Shown in pieces: positions 37,460 to 47,539 of a stretch of DNA of 64,000 nt. The stretch is from Spectribacter acetivorans. Its GTDB lineage: Bacteria; Pseudomonadota; Gammaproteobacteria; Nevskiales; Salinisphaeraceae. The position numbers and the translations under genes were made by a program. The notes under the pieces are model-generated. The model was not told the DNA's origin. It was given only the letters and a program-made list of their open reading frames with translations, and made no database searches. The stretch lies in contig NZ_JAVRHY010000007.1 in assembly GCF_031846305.1 (NCBI RefSeq), forward strand, positions 1 to 64,000, given 5' to 3'. How positions within the stretch are numbered: position 1 is the stretch's first letter; the number at the start of each line of letters is the position of its first letter.

Positions 37460-39127
37460 ATGGGCTGGTGGGCGTTCTATTTCCTGACCAAGCTGGCGGC
37501 GTTCGCCAGTGGCAGCATCGGCTTCCACTGGCGTCTGAATCTCGCGCTGGCCCTGTTCGTACTGCTGCCGCTGCAGGGCGCGCGGCGCTGGGTTCAGCAG
37601 ATAATCGCGGTGGCAGCCGGCATCGCCCTGCTCTACCACGATGCGCATCTACCGCCGGTCTCACGGGTATTCGGTCAGCTGGGCGTCCTGGCCGATTTCG
37701 ATCTGACCTACATGCTGGAACTGGCGGGCCGTTTCATCGGCCCGCTGGATATCATGCTGATCGCCGTACTGGCGCTGGGTTACTGGCTGCTATCGGCCAA
37801 ACTGCGGATGTCCAGCTTCGCGCTGCTGGGTATTCTGCTGGTACCGACCATACCGATGGTCACCACGCTGCTGCAGCCGACGACCGCGCCGACAATGGCG
37901 CAGGCAGGCAGTTCGGCCGGAGAAATCGCCGGCACCGTCAACCAATCGCCGGAAGCCCAGCTCGAAGCCTTCTATCAGGCGGAGTCGCAGCGGCGCGCGA
38001 CCCTGAATCCGGCCACCAGGCAGGCCCAGCCCTTCGACGTGGTGTTCCTGCACATCTGTTCGATGGCCTGGGACGATCTGGATCTCTACGGCATGGCCAA
38101 CCATCCGCTGCTGCAACGTCGGGACATCGGATTCGAGGCGTTCAATACCGCAGCCACCTACAGCGGTCCCGCCTCGCTACGGCTGATGCGGGCGACCTGC
38201 GGGCAGCCGCCCCACGACGCGCTCTACAGTCCGGCTGATGACGGCTGCCTGCTGTTCGAGCAGCTGGAGGCGAACGGCTTCCGGCCCCAGCTGATGACCA
38301 ACTGGGGGGATTCGGCCGCCGCTCACGACTTCATCCCCAACCTGCGCAAGCTGGGCGGGCTGGATGCACCCCAGCGCCCCTTCGGCGATGCGCCGGTAAC
38401 GATGCGCACCTACGACGGGGAGGCGCTCTACTCCGACGACGCCCTGCTCGATGCCTGGCGGGCGGATCGACGACAGAATCCCGACCAGGCGGTGGCGCTG
38501 TACTACGACACCACCAGCCTCCACGACGGCAACCGGCTGGTGGAGCAGCCGCGGGCGTCGAGCATCGCCACCTATCCCGACCGCATGCGACGCCTGCTGG
38601 ATGATCTCAATGCCTTCATCGACGCCCTGGCAACCGCGGATCGGCGCACGGTGGTGATCATGGTGCCCGAGCACGGCGGGGCCATGCGGGGTGACGCACT
38701 GCAAATCCGCGGCCTGCGGGAATTGCCCACCCCTGCCACGACGCTGGCGCCAGTGGGCATCTATTTACTGGGCGGCGATGCACCACCGCGGGAACCCGTC
38801 CGGGTTACGTCTCCCACCAGCTATTTCGCCCTCGGAACACTGCTCGAACGCTTCCTGGCGGAAGACCCCTTCGCCGATGACGCACCGCCGCTGTCGCGCT
38901 ACACCGAGAACCTACCGGCCACCCGGCCGGTCTCGGTGAACGAGGGGGTGGTGATCATGCGCGCCGGCGACCATTACTGGCGGCGCGACGTCAATGGCAA
39001 CTGGAGCGTTCTGGAAACCGGACTCGGTCGCGCCGCCGAACTGTTGAATCAGCCCGCGGTACCACTGTCACCAACCGCGACGGTTACCAGTCCCGATACG
39101 GACCGATCCGTTGCGGCGGCACCCTGA
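37460..39127 (+). CDS. bcsG: BcsG, cellulose phosphoethanolamine transferase
   Basis: 555 residues from ATG 37460. Several N-terminal membrane helices (residues 1-150) precede a periplasmic alkaline-phosphatase-fold domain. Residues matching the known BcsG zinc site and nucleophile are kept: Cys in LHICSMAWDDL, Ser in AATYSGPASLRLMRATCGQ and MVPEHGGAMRGD. In E. coli BcsG transfers phosphoethanolamine from phosphatidylethanolamine to cellulose, so this locus probably makes modified cellulose. No bcsE or bcsF is present. It converges with bcsC and overlaps it by 44 bases. The C-terminal tail SPTATVTSPDTDRSVAAA is low-complexity. Confidence 0.92.
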   Translation: MGWWAFYFLTKLAAFASGSIGFHWRLNLALALFVLLPLQGARRWVQQIIAVAAGIALLYHDAHLPPVSRVFGQLGVLADFDLTYMLELAGRFIGPLDIMLIAVLALGYWLLSAKLRMSSFALLGILLVPTIPMVTTLLQPTTAPTMAQAGSSAGEIAGTVNQSPEAQLEAFYQAESQRRATLNPATRQAQPFDVVFLHICSMAWDDLDLYGMANHPLLQRRDIGFEAFNTAATYSGPASLRLMRATCGQPPHDALYSPADDGCLLFEQLEANGFRPQLMTNWGDSAAAHDFIPNLRKLGGLDAPQRPFGDAPVTMRTYDGEALYSDDALLDAWRADRRQNPDQAVALYYDTTSLHDGNRLVEQPRASSIATYPDRMRRLLDDLNAFIDALATADRRTVVIMVPEHGGAMRGDALQIRGLRELPTPATTLAPVGIYLLGGDAPPREPVRVTSPTSYFALGTLLERFLAEDPFADDAPPLSRYTENLPATRPVSVNEGVVIMRAGDHYWRRDVNGNWSVLETGLGRAAELLNQPAVPLSPTATVTSPDTDRSVAAAP

Positions 39128-42100
39128 GCGACCGGGTCCCGCTACCCAGGTTGTGGCGCAGATAGATGGTAAAGAAATCGGGCTCGTAGAAATCCGCCCG
39201 GTTGATGGCGTAGCGCGCGCCGATCGCCATCCGGTTGGTTAGCGCGTATTCCGCTGACACATCGAGCTGCACACTGGTGCCGCTGCCCGAGCCGCCGGCG
39301 TAAACCGGGGTTTGCCCGGCCGCCCGAGCCGCGGCCTGTAGATCCGGGCGGTCCGGGTAGTAGTCGGCATCGTCCTCGCGTGACCGGGTGTAAGCGGCGC
39401 CAACCTGCACGCTGTAGCTCCAGCGATTGATACCTCCTTGCAGAAATACCGGCAGCGAGAACGTGGTGAAGGCCTGTGGGCTGTAATAGCCGCCCTGCCC
39501 GAAGGTGTAGAAGCGCTGGTTGAGATCATAGGCCCAGTGGCTGGCATAGGCCCCCAGCGACAGACTCAGCCCCGGCCGGCGGTAGACTTCCCGGCTGGCG
39601 CGAGCCTGGGCGATTACACCCTGGTTGTCGGGGATGTTCTCGCCGGTTATCCGGTGCGGATACAGTGACAGGGCGTAACTGTAGGTCGCCTCATAGCGTG
39701 CCAACCCTAGTTGCAGGCCATCGGCCCGGGCTGCCCCCCAGAACTGTCCGCTGACCGGGTCGGTATCCCCCGCGTACGACAGGAACGTACTGGTCACCGC
39801 CCGTCGGCTCACGCCCGCCTGCCACTGATGCCGGCCCACCTGGCCGGTGTAGCGAATCCCGCCAACCAGAAACGGCTCCGGAAACCCCAGCGGGGTCGTG
39901 CCCAGATCCAGCCGCCAGTGATCGCCCTCGTAACCCAGGCCAACGCCCAGTCCGGTTTCCTCGGCGTCCGGCTGAGGGAAGAACGGGTCGCGGCCGCCGG
40001 CCGGCAGGGTGGCAAACTGGCCGAAGTCCACGGCATCGCCGGCGGTCAGACGACCCACCCCCATCCGGGTCGCGTCCAGCTTCAGCACCAACTGATCATC
40101 CCAGTTGACCGGATGACGCCATTCGAGCATGCCGGTGGCCAGCCGGCGGTCGGAAATGCCGGCAACACCCGGCACCGTGGCCAGATCGAATCCGCCCGCC
40201 AGCAGCGCCTGTCGACGGTCACGAACCGCCTGGGCCCGGGAAGCCAGCTCCGGTTGCTCAGTCGGCGGCGCCTGCGCCTCGGCCTGTTCCAACAGAGCCA
40301 GTGCATCGGCCGGCCGATCCTCGGCCAGCGCCTGATCAGCCGCCGCTGCGGTGACCCGATGATCGGACGGCAGCCGATCCCGCAACGTCGCGAGGAAGGG
40401 ATTGGGCGCGGGATCGGCCGGCGCGGCACGCCAGGCCGCCGCAACCGCCAGTTGCTCGTCGAGGGTGCTGGCCGACGACCAGGCCCGGTCGAGCTGATCA
40501 CGCGCCGCCGCTGGCCGGTCCGCCTGATACAACGCTTCTGCGTAAGCAATGCGATCGGTCAGCGCCGCCGCCGGCCGGTCGACGATCAGGGCGTACTGTT
40601 CGGCCGCCCTGCCGGGTTGCGAAAGCGCCATCCGGATGTCGCCCAGCAGCCGGCGCGGCGGAGCCGGATCCGCAGCCTGTTCGGCCGCGGCCTCGAGACG
40701 TTCGATCACCGACTGCAGGGCCTGCTCGTCGCCACCGCGCGCCAGCCGCCAGTCCGCCTCGGCGCGATTGAAAGCCAGACGCGTGTCCGGGGCGAGGCCC
40801 GACCGGCCCACCCAGTCATCCAGCAACAGCCGGAATGCCATGTCGCGACCGGCGGCGGCGTAAACCCGCAGCGCGGCCAGCGCGATCGCGGGGTCCTCCG
40901 GCTGACCGCCCCGCCACTGCTGGAATGCCGCCAGGGCCGACCCGGCCTGCCCGGCCCGGATTCGGGCCAGCGTCAGCCGCGCCCGGCGCCCGGGGTCGTC
41001 CCCGGCATGCGTCTCGCATTCGCTCAGCAAGGACGGTTCGTCCCCGGCCGCCGTCAGGCAACGCTCGAAGCGCATGCGGGCGGCCAGGGCGCGCATGCCG
41101 TCGCTGCGCTCGAGTTCCGGCACCGATTCCACCTGGCTGAGCGCCGCACCCCGTTCACCGAGGGATTCCAGAATCAGACCGGCAGCAAAGCGCATCTCGG
41201 CGCGATCCGGCTGTCGTTCGACGCCTTCCCGCATGAGTTTTCCCGCCGCATCCGGCTCACCCAGCGAGATCAGCGTGCGTGCCAGATCATGGCGCAGCCA
41301 CGCATTGTCGGGGTTCTCGGCCAGGGCAGCGGCGAGCAGTGGCCGGCCCACAGCCGGGCCGAGCAGATCGACCGCCCTCTGGGCCACGGTCGCGCGCGTC
41401 GCGGGTGTAGCTGCCGCCAGAAACGCCTCACGAAGCTGCGCCTCGGCGGCATCACGGTCGCCCGCCTCAGCCAGCAGGGGTGCCAGCGCAAGCCGATCCT
41501 CCGGCGTGGGTTGGCAGCAGGCAATAAGGACCTGGTACTCGTTCCGGGCCTGCGCACGATTGCCCAGTGCAAGATGCAGCGCCCCCAGCCAGCGATGGCG
41601 GGACGCGGCGGGAAACTCGTCACCGGCGTCGTCCAGCCGCGACGTCAGTCTGGCGAGACGATCGGTCTGACCGTCGCTGTCGAACGCCGATAGCGACAGA
41701 CGTACTCGCCAGTCCATGAACTCGGTCGCGGACAGCGCACCCGCGCCTTCCCGGGCCGGTACCCGTCGTATCACCACCAGCGCCTCGTCGTGGCGGCCGG
41801 CACGGGCCAGTGCTCTGGCCCAGACCCTATCCAGGGTCGGTCCGGTGTCGTGGGCATCGCGCCATCGCGCCATTCTCTCCAGCCCGGCTGCCGCCAAATC
41901 CTGCGCAAACCAGGTGTCCACCAGTCGCTGCCAGCGTTCCGGATCGCGCTCGGCGCGGGTCGCACAATTGAGCAGTGCCTTGCCCGTCTGCTCGAGGCAA
42001 ACGGTGAACGCCAGCCGGCCGCGCAACTCACGCACGTTGTCGCTGCGGCTGTCCGGCGGAATGGCCTCAAGCTGGGCCAGCGCTGCCGCCGGTTGCGCCA

Positions 42101-43142
42101 GGGCGTTGTAGATCAGCGCCGCCATGTAACGCATTTCCGGTGCGCCGGGCTGGCGCGTGACCCCGGACTCGACCACCGCGCGCGCCTCAGCCGGCCGATC
42201 GGTGGCGATCAGCACCCGTGCCAGGTCGTATCGCAGCCAGGGATCATCGGGGAAGCGGCTCACCGCCGGCCTCAGCAAGTCCTCCGCCTGCCGGTAGGAT
42301 CCTGCCTCCATCAACATGCCCGCCCGGGCTCGTGCGTCCGACCTGGCCAGACGCGCCGCCATTCGGCGGAACTCGCCATTGTCCGGATCGACGGTCAGAT
42401 ACTCAGCAACCAGCCGGCGAATATCCGGCGCATCCGAAACCTGCCGCAGCGCGGTGCGCCAGTACCGCAGGACGCGCGACCGATTATCGGCGTCACCCGA
42501 CCGCGAACGCAGCCGGCGGATCGCCTGGCGGGCGGTTGCCCGTCGCTCGGCCAGATGACCGGAAAAGGCGAGCTGGATGGCGTGGTCGTCGGGGAAGGAC
42601 TCGGCCAGACGCCGGTAATCCTGGTGCAACGCCGACCAGTCGTCGCCCGCGCGCTCGCGCAGCTGCAGGTACTCCAGTCCCAGGGGACCCGCGGGGATAT
42701 CATTGTCGAACAGATCCCGGAACGCTTCAGCGGCCTCGGCGAAACGTTCTTCCTCGGCCAGCCGGCGGACCGCTGCCATGGCCAGACGGTCATCGGTGGC
42801 CACCCGGCACTGACCGGCCAGAGCACTGGTGTGCGGGTCCTGCGGTAGCCGCTCGAGCATGTCCCGGACCACGGCGGTGCAGCGGCCCGGCTCGCCCGTG
42901 CGGATACCCAGCATGCCCAGGCGATACCACGCCCGGGCATCCCCCGGGCGCGTTTGCAGGTACTTTTCCAGCGCCTGACGGGCGAGATCGGCGCGGGCGT
43001 TCTCCCGCCAGTATTCAGCGCTTTCCAGCAGCGTCCGCTGCCCGGGACCGTCCGGCGCCGGTGCCTGCCGGGCCGCTGCGGGCAGCGTCAGCATGCTCAC
43101 CAGAACCCACAGCACGAGACTCCGGCTCATCAGGCCCCGCAT
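39084..43142 (-). CDS. bcsC: BcsC, cellulose export porin with TPR repeats
   Basis: 1352 residues: signal peptide (MRGLMSRSLVLWVLVSMLTL...AAARQ), about 900 residues of tetratricopeptide repeats (for example ALEKYLQTRPGDARAWYRLG) and a C-terminal outer-membrane barrel of the BcsC_C type ending YLRHNLGSGTRSLRV...YRDW. The terminal aromatic residue suits barrel assembly. It guides cellulose through periplasm and outer membrane. It is longer than E. coli BcsC, mainly in the repeat region. Its first 13 bases overlap the end of bcsZ. Confidence 0.92.
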   Translation of the reverse strand: MRGLMSRSLVLWVLVSMLTLPAAARQAPAPDGPGQRTLLESAEYWRENARADLARQALEKYLQTRPGDARAWYRLGMLGIRTGEPGRCTAVVRDMLERLPQDPHTSALAGQCRVATDDRLAMAAVRRLAEEERFAEAAEAFRDLFDNDIPAGPLGLEYLQLRERAGDDWSALHQDYRRLAESFPDDHAIQLAFSGHLAERRATARQAIRRLRSRSGDADNRSRVLRYWRTALRQVSDAPDIRRLVAEYLTVDPDNGEFRRMAARLARSDARARAGMLMEAGSYRQAEDLLRPAVSRFPDDPWLRYDLARVLIATDRPAEARAVVESGVTRQPGAPEMRYMAALIYNALAQPAAALAQLEAIPPDSRSDNVRELRGRLAFTVCLEQTGKALLNCATRAERDPERWQRLVDTWFAQDLAAAGLERMARWRDAHDTGPTLDRVWARALARAGRHDEALVVIRRVPAREGAGALSATEFMDWRVRLSLSAFDSDGQTDRLARLTSRLDDAGDEFPAASRHRWLGALHLALGNRAQARNEYQVLIACCQPTPEDRLALAPLLAEAGDRDAAEAQLREAFLAAATPATRATVAQRAVDLLGPAVGRPLLAAALAENPDNAWLRHDLARTLISLGEPDAAGKLMREGVERQPDRAEMRFAAGLILESLGERGAALSQVESVPELERSDGMRALAARMRFERCLTAAGDEPSLLSECETHAGDDPGRRARLTLARIRAGQAGSALAAFQQWRGGQPEDPAIALAALRVYAAAGRDMAFRLLLDDWVGRSGLAPDTRLAFNRAEADWRLARGGDEQALQSVIERLEAAAEQAADPAPPRRLLGDIRMALSQPGRAAEQYALIVDRPAAALTDRIAYAEALYQADRPAAARDQLDRAWSSASTLDEQLAVAAAWRAAPADPAPNPFLATLRDRLPSDHRVTAAAADQALAEDRPADALALLEQAEAQAPPTEQPELASRAQAVRDRRQALLAGGFDLATVPGVAGISDRRLATGMLEWRHPVNWDDQLVLKLDATRMGVGRLTAGDAVDFGQFATLPAGGRDPFFPQPDAEETGLGVGLGYEGDHWRLDLGTTPLGFPEPFLVGGIRYTGQVGRHQWQAGVSRRAVTSTFLSYAGDTDPVSGQFWGAARADGLQLGLARYEATYSYALSLYPHRITGENIPDNQGVIAQARASREVYRRPGLSLSLGAYASHWAYDLNQRFYTFGQGGYYSPQAFTTFSLPVFLQGGINRWSYSVQVGAAYTRSREDDADYYPDRPDLQAAARAAGQTPVYAGGSGSGTSVQLDVSAEYALTNRMAIGARYAINRADFYEPDFFTIYLRHNLGSGTRSLRVPPQRIGPYRDW

Positions 43143-44272
43143 GCCGGCTCCCAGCGGACCTGCAAACGACCGTCTCGGTCAAAACGCAGCCAGCGATCCT
43201 GCCAACCCTGGCCGAACAGGCCGAGCACACGCTGATAGTAAGAGTCATCGGGGATGGGCTGGGCCTCCAGCCGAAGACGCTGCTGCTCGACCAGTTCGTC
43301 GCGGCCCAGCGCGCTCAGATAGGGCAGCACCGCGGCGGAAAAGCCCGGCGGCCCGACCGCCCGGACCACATCCCCGTCCGCGACCTTCTCGGGCGGCTGA
43401 CCATTGGCGGCCGCCGCTCGCGCCATGCCGGGCAGGGCCTCGAGCAGATCGTTTCGCAGGGGATCCGCGCGATCCATCATGCCGGCCCAGAGGTAGACGC
43501 GGATGGCATCGTAATCGCCGTGAGTCCCGTGTTCGGGATCGGGGCCGAAACCGGTTTCGGCGCCGTAGGCGGTCCAGTCCGGAGCGAAGTCACCGACCGC
43601 CGAGCGGGTAATCACCGCTCGCGCGCTGGCAATCACCGGCGTCCAGTCGGGATTTACCGCGGCCAGGCGGCGCAGCAATGGCACTGGCAGATAGCTGGGG
43701 TTGAGCCGCCAACGGTCCGGCCCCGGCTGGAAACCGGCCGGGGCCGGCAACAGCGTCGGTCCCAGATCCGGCAGATCCGCAACCGCCTCGCGGCGGACGC
43801 GGTCGGCAAGCAGCCGCCCGAGCGCGGCGTAGCGCGGCGCCTGCCATAATCGGCCGGCCTCGATCAGGGCATAGGCCATCCAGGTATCAGCATCGCTGGC
43901 GGCATTGGCGTCGATCACGCCCCACTCTCCCTGGTCATTGCGCCCCCACAGCCAGGCCGGCAGGCGGGCGGTGAGATCGCCGTCGGCGAGATTGGCTTCG
44001 GTCCAGGCAAGAATCCGGTCGAAAGCCGCCCGATCGTTGGCCGCCAGCGCGAACAAAAGCGCGTAGGCCTGCCCTTCGGAGACGGTCCGGGAATCCGGGC
44101 TACCGCGGTCGATGACCCGGCCATCCTCGCTCAGGAAGACGGTGCGAAAATCCTGCCATTGCACCCAGTCCGGACAGGACGGCGCCGCCGGTTCGCCGGA
44201 GCATCCGGTCCCCAGGAAGGCAAGCAGCGTCAGCCCGGCTATGCCCGTGCTGCGCCAGAGCCATTGCGCCAT
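43130..44272 (-). CDS. bcsZ: BcsZ, periplasmic endoglucanase (GH8)
   Basis: 380 residues. The sequence follows E. coli BcsZ closely: DGRVIDRGSPDSRTVSEGQA (with the acid Glu in SEGQAYALLF), AANDRAAFDRILAWTEANLA, LPAWLWGRNDQGEWGVIDAN, WRLNPSYLPVPLLRRLAAV, YDAIRVYLWAGMMDRADPLR (base Asp) and GFSAAVLPYL. It trims cellulose in the periplasm and is needed for normal fibre output. The N-terminal signal ends in GTGCSG; the Gly at -3 is not typical of a lipobox, so lipidation is uncertain. It sits between bcsB and bcsC, 21 bp after bcsB. Confidence 0.95.
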   Translation of the reverse strand: MAQWLWRSTGIAGLTLLAFLGTGCSGEPAAPSCPDWVQWQDFRTVFLSEDGRVIDRGSPDSRTVSEGQAYALLFALAANDRAAFDRILAWTEANLADGDLTARLPAWLWGRNDQGEWGVIDANAASDADTWMAYALIEAGRLWQAPRYAALGRLLADRVRREAVADLPDLGPTLLPAPAGFQPGPDRWRLNPSYLPVPLLRRLAAVNPDWTPVIASARAVITRSAVGDFAPDWTAYGAETGFGPDPEHGTHGDYDAIRVYLWAGMMDRADPLRNDLLEALPGMARAAAANGQPPEKVADGDVVRAVGPPGFSAAVLPYLSALGRDELVEQQRLRLEAQPIPDDSYYQRVLGLFGQGWQDRWLRFDRDGRLQVRWEPACGA

Positions 44273-44293
44273 CTCGCGGCCTCGATGCCGGCG

Positions 44294-46450
44294 TCAGTGA
44301 CGGGTTCGGGCGGCGGCTACGCCCCGGAGCAGCCAGAACGCCAGCACGGCGAGAATCAGTCCGGCCACGACGGCCAGCACCGTCAGCAGTAACGGGTGGC
44401 CGGCAAAGTAGAGCCAGACCCGTTGCCACCAGGTCAGATTGCCGATGGCATAGGTATGGCCGGTATTCACGCTGCGGACCTGCTCGTTGGTGACCACCGT
44501 CACGCCGTGGCGCACCCGATCGATACGCGCCGGATCGGCCAGGACCGACACCGCCTGTTGCAGCCCGGCCGCGGAATTGCCCGCCACCGCCACCACCGAC
44601 GACCCGGGCGCAAACGGCGACTCGAAACCGACCAGCATCCCGAGATCGCCCCGGGCGCGGATGGTGGTCGTCAGACCCGATGTCGACTCGGCGGCGCGGC
44701 GCAGCGTGCGTCGCGCCGATTCGACCAGAAGCGGCGGTCCGCTGTCGTCGGCATCGCCGGTCGATTGCCGCAGCCAATCCGGCTCGGCACCCACCAGCAA
44801 GAGGTCGTCGTTCGATTCACCAAGATCCGATTGCCGGACCACCTCGACCCGGGTGCCGGTCAACCCGCTCAGCCGTCCCAGGCGGCCGAGCGTGAACAGC
44901 AATGCCTCGATATCGGTTGCCGCATAGCTGTCCGGCAGCACCGCGGTGGTGCGGGAGAGGTCCGCGTAACGCGTGAATGGATAGCCCGCGTTGGCGAATA
45001 GCGCCAGATCCGGCATCGGCGCATGGCGGGGAAAGCCGGTGAGGTCGATGGTGGAATCCGGATCGATGGCGGCGTAGACATTGGCGCTCGGCGCGCTCTG
45101 GCAGGCACCGGCCTGCTGGAAATCGTGGGAAAAATGAAACTGCAGGCGATTGTCCGTGCCAAGCTGAAAGGCCGGCAGCCGCAGTTCATCGCGGGCCTGC
45201 GAACGATCACGGTCCAGCAGCGGCAACTGGATGCGTGATGCCTGGCTGTCGGACGTATCCGGTTGCAGCGCCAGCGAGCGGACAAAGCGATTATTCACCA
45301 GCACCGCCAGCCGGGAGCCATCCGGCGCCGACGGCCGGGTATAGCGGTAGCGCAGATCCATGTCCACGCCCTCGAAGAAACCGGTGTAGAGATCCGGCGG
45401 GATACGGGCGTTGATGGTTATCGGTAGCGGCCGATGACCTTTCACCTGGAGCGATTCGGCACTGTCCGCCAGGTCTCCCAGACGCACCGGCCGATCGGTA
45501 TCCATCCAGGCCGGCACATCGTTCAAGGCACGCGGCGGGGGCGGCTGTACCGACTCCACCGTGGCGCGATCTCCGGTCATGAGAATCTGCCCCTCGATCA
45601 GACCGAGTGCCGCCGTGCGCACCTGATCCACAGTCGCACCCTGCACCAGCAGTCGCTTGATGCGGGGATTGTCGGGAGATGACAGCACCGACACCGTCGG
45701 CTGTTCCACCGGTGCTGCATCCAGGCCTGCCGGCAGAGTCTCGTTGGTCGCCAGTACCAGAGCGTGCCGGTCCGGCATGCCCCTCACCGACACCGGGAAC
45801 CGGGCACCGCGATACGACGCCTGCATGCCGAACCAGCCGGCGAGCATGCCGGCCGCCTCGAGCATGGCCGGCGACGGCGAGCCGCCGAATACCACCGGCA
45901 ACAGCAGTTCCCGGTTATCGCGCGGGTCAAAGAAAGGCACCGGTAGTGCGGACAGACCCGTACGGATGTCGAGAAGCTCGGTATCCAGCGTCAGGCGGCT
46001 TTCCGGACTGATTTCGACCCACAGGCTGGAATGGGCCGGATTTTCGCACTGCTCGGCGTAATGCCCGATGAACTCCAGTTGCAGCTGGTTGTAGTCGGCG
46101 AACAGCCGCGGGTCGACAGCCAGCGATGATTCGATGCGCGCGCCGCTCCGGGTTTCATCCACGACGATGGTGTCCACGAAGCGACCGTTGAGCCGGACGT
46201 TGACGTGGGACAGCTGAGGCAACAGGGCCGGAGAAAGCGCCATCGACAGATCGAGCGCTGCCGCGGTCACTGCTTCCTCGCGGGGAATCCCGAAGTCGAG
46301 CGTGGCGTCGTTATCCAACCCGCTTAGGCGGATCGCCTCACCGGCGCGGAGCTGCTCGAAACCGATGGTCCGCGTGTCCTGCGCCTGGGCCACCCCCCCG
46401 GCGAAAAACAAAAGGACCCCAAGCAAGCCCGTCGCAACCGACTTCTGCAC
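44294..46450 (-). CDS. bcsB: BcsB, cellulose synthase periplasmic subunit
   Basis: 718 residues if read from GTG 46450, which has GGGG seven bases upstream and opens a clear signal peptide (QKSVATGLLGVLLFFAGGVA...QAQD). An ATG 46 codons upstream (46588) gives an arginine-rich leader unlike a signal and would overlap the divergent PHP gene. Carbohydrate-binding and ferredoxin-like domains alternate (LSHVNVRLNGRFVDTIVVDE; FIGHYAEQCENPAHSSLWVE; FHFSHDFQQAGACQS), and a single C-terminal membrane helix (LLLTVLAVVAGLILAVLAFW) anchors it to BcsA. It is the first gene of bcsB-bcsZ-bcsC. Confidence 0.92.
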   Translation of the reverse strand: MQKSVATGLLGVLLFFAGGVAQAQDTRTIGFEQLRAGEAIRLSGLDNDATLDFGIPREEAVTAAALDLSMALSPALLPQLSHVNVRLNGRFVDTIVVDETRSGARIESSLAVDPRLFADYNQLQLEFIGHYAEQCENPAHSSLWVEISPESRLTLDTELLDIRTGLSALPVPFFDPRDNRELLLPVVFGGSPSPAMLEAAGMLAGWFGMQASYRGARFPVSVRGMPDRHALVLATNETLPAGLDAAPVEQPTVSVLSSPDNPRIKRLLVQGATVDQVRTAALGLIEGQILMTGDRATVESVQPPPPRALNDVPAWMDTDRPVRLGDLADSAESLQVKGHRPLPITINARIPPDLYTGFFEGVDMDLRYRYTRPSAPDGSRLAVLVNNRFVRSLALQPDTSDSQASRIQLPLLDRDRSQARDELRLPAFQLGTDNRLQFHFSHDFQQAGACQSAPSANVYAAIDPDSTIDLTGFPRHAPMPDLALFANAGYPFTRYADLSRTTAVLPDSYAATDIEALLFTLGRLGRLSGLTGTRVEVVRQSDLGESNDDLLLVGAEPDWLRQSTGDADDSGPPLLVESARRTLRRAAESTSGLTTTIRARGDLGMLVGFESPFAPGSSVVAVAGNSAAGLQQAVSVLADPARIDRVRHGVTVVTNEQVRSVNTGHTYAIGNLTWWQRVWLYFAGHPLLLTVLAVVAGLILAVLAFWLLRGVAAARTRH

Positions 46451-46537
46451 GTCTGTACCCCGATGAATAGCACGTCTTCCCGAAACGAAATTACCACACC
46501 CCCACCGGCACGCCGCCGACGCGCTATGCTGGGTGCG

Positions 46538-47452
46538 ATGCCGCGCAATGCCACACGCCACCCCGAGCCGGTCGACCTGCATACCCATTCAACCGCCTCC
46601 GACGGCACGCTGACGCCCGCGGCGTTGGTGCGGGCTGCGCATGCCGGCGGCGTCCGCACTCTGGCGCTAACCGATCACGACACTGTCGCCGGGCTGGGCG
46701 AGGCGAACGCCACCGCCGCCGAGCTGGGCATGCAGTTGGTACCCGGCGTCGAAATTTCCGTCACCTGGGAAAAGCGCACGCTGCATATCGTCGGGCTCGG
46801 CTTCGACACCTCGCATCCGAGCTTGCGGGAACAGCTTGCGGATCTGCAGCAACGGCGTGCTGAGCGGACAGACGCCATTCTGGAACGCCTTGAACGAATC
46901 GGCGTGGCGCAAGCGCGGGAACGCATAGAGGCACTGTCGGCCGGCGGCCAGATCACGCGGGCGCATGTCGCGCGACTGCTGATCGAAGAAGGACGCTGCC
47001 GCACCGTCAAGCAATGCTTCAAGCGGTTTCTCAAACCAGGCAAGCCGGTCCACGTCGGCGTGACCTGGGCGGAGCTCGAAGCGACTGTAGCCACCATCCA
47101 CGCGGCGGATGGCGTGGCGGTTCTGGCCCATCCCCTGGCCTACGACATGACCGGCGCCTGGCAACGGCGCATGCTCGACGCCTTCCAGAGTGCCGGCGGC
47201 CGGGCGATGGAAGTGGTCTGCGGCAACAGCACCCCCAACGGCATTATCCGGATGGCCGATGCGGCCGCTGACCGAGGACTGCTCGGATCGGTGGGCTCCG
47301 ACTTCCACAGCCCGGACCAGCGCTGGCTGCGTCTGGGTCGACCGTTGCCCCTGCCCACCACGGTAACGCCGGTCTGGGACGATCCGACACTGGCTCGCTG
47401 GTTCCGCCGCTCGCCCGGCACACCAGAAAAATCGGAGCCGGACGCCGGTTGA
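46538..47452 (+). CDS. rnm: PHP-family 5'-3' exoribonuclease (RNase AM, YciV/TrpH-like)
   Basis: 304 residues from ATG 46538 (ATG 46526 is an alternative). The PHP metal-site motifs are visible: VDLHTHSTASDGTLTP, LALTDHDTVAGL, LVPGVEISVTWEKRTLHIVG, VAVLAHPLAYD and LGSVGSDFHSPD, giving the three-metal cluster of the family. The E. coli homologue degrades RNA fragments 5' to 3' and matures rRNA 5' ends. It is divergent from bcsB with only 87 bp between the chosen starts, so both promoters are packed into that gap. The C-terminal tail PGTPEKSEPDAG looks disordered. Confidence 0.88.
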   Translation: MPRNATRHPEPVDLHTHSTASDGTLTPAALVRAAHAGGVRTLALTDHDTVAGLGEANATAAELGMQLVPGVEISVTWEKRTLHIVGLGFDTSHPSLREQLADLQQRRAERTDAILERLERIGVAQARERIEALSAGGQITRAHVARLLIEEGRCRTVKQCFKRFLKPGKPVHVGVTWAELEATVATIHAADGVAVLAHPLAYDMTGAWQRRMLDAFQSAGGRAMEVVCGNSTPNGIIRMADAAADRGLLGSVGSDFHSPDQRWLRLGRPLPLPTTVTPVWDDPTLARWFRRSPGTPEKSEPDAG

Positions 47453-47539
47453 ATCCGTCATTCCCACGGAGATTACCCGGCCCAACAGGCGCAGCAATCC
47501 CATGGACGAATATGGGGGAGCTGGTTGGATTAAGCGACC

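Noticed and set aside
39711..41693. 660-codon plus-strand frame opposite bcsC
   Set aside because: Antisense of the TPR region; no domain or ribosome site, and the composition is typical of a shadow frame.
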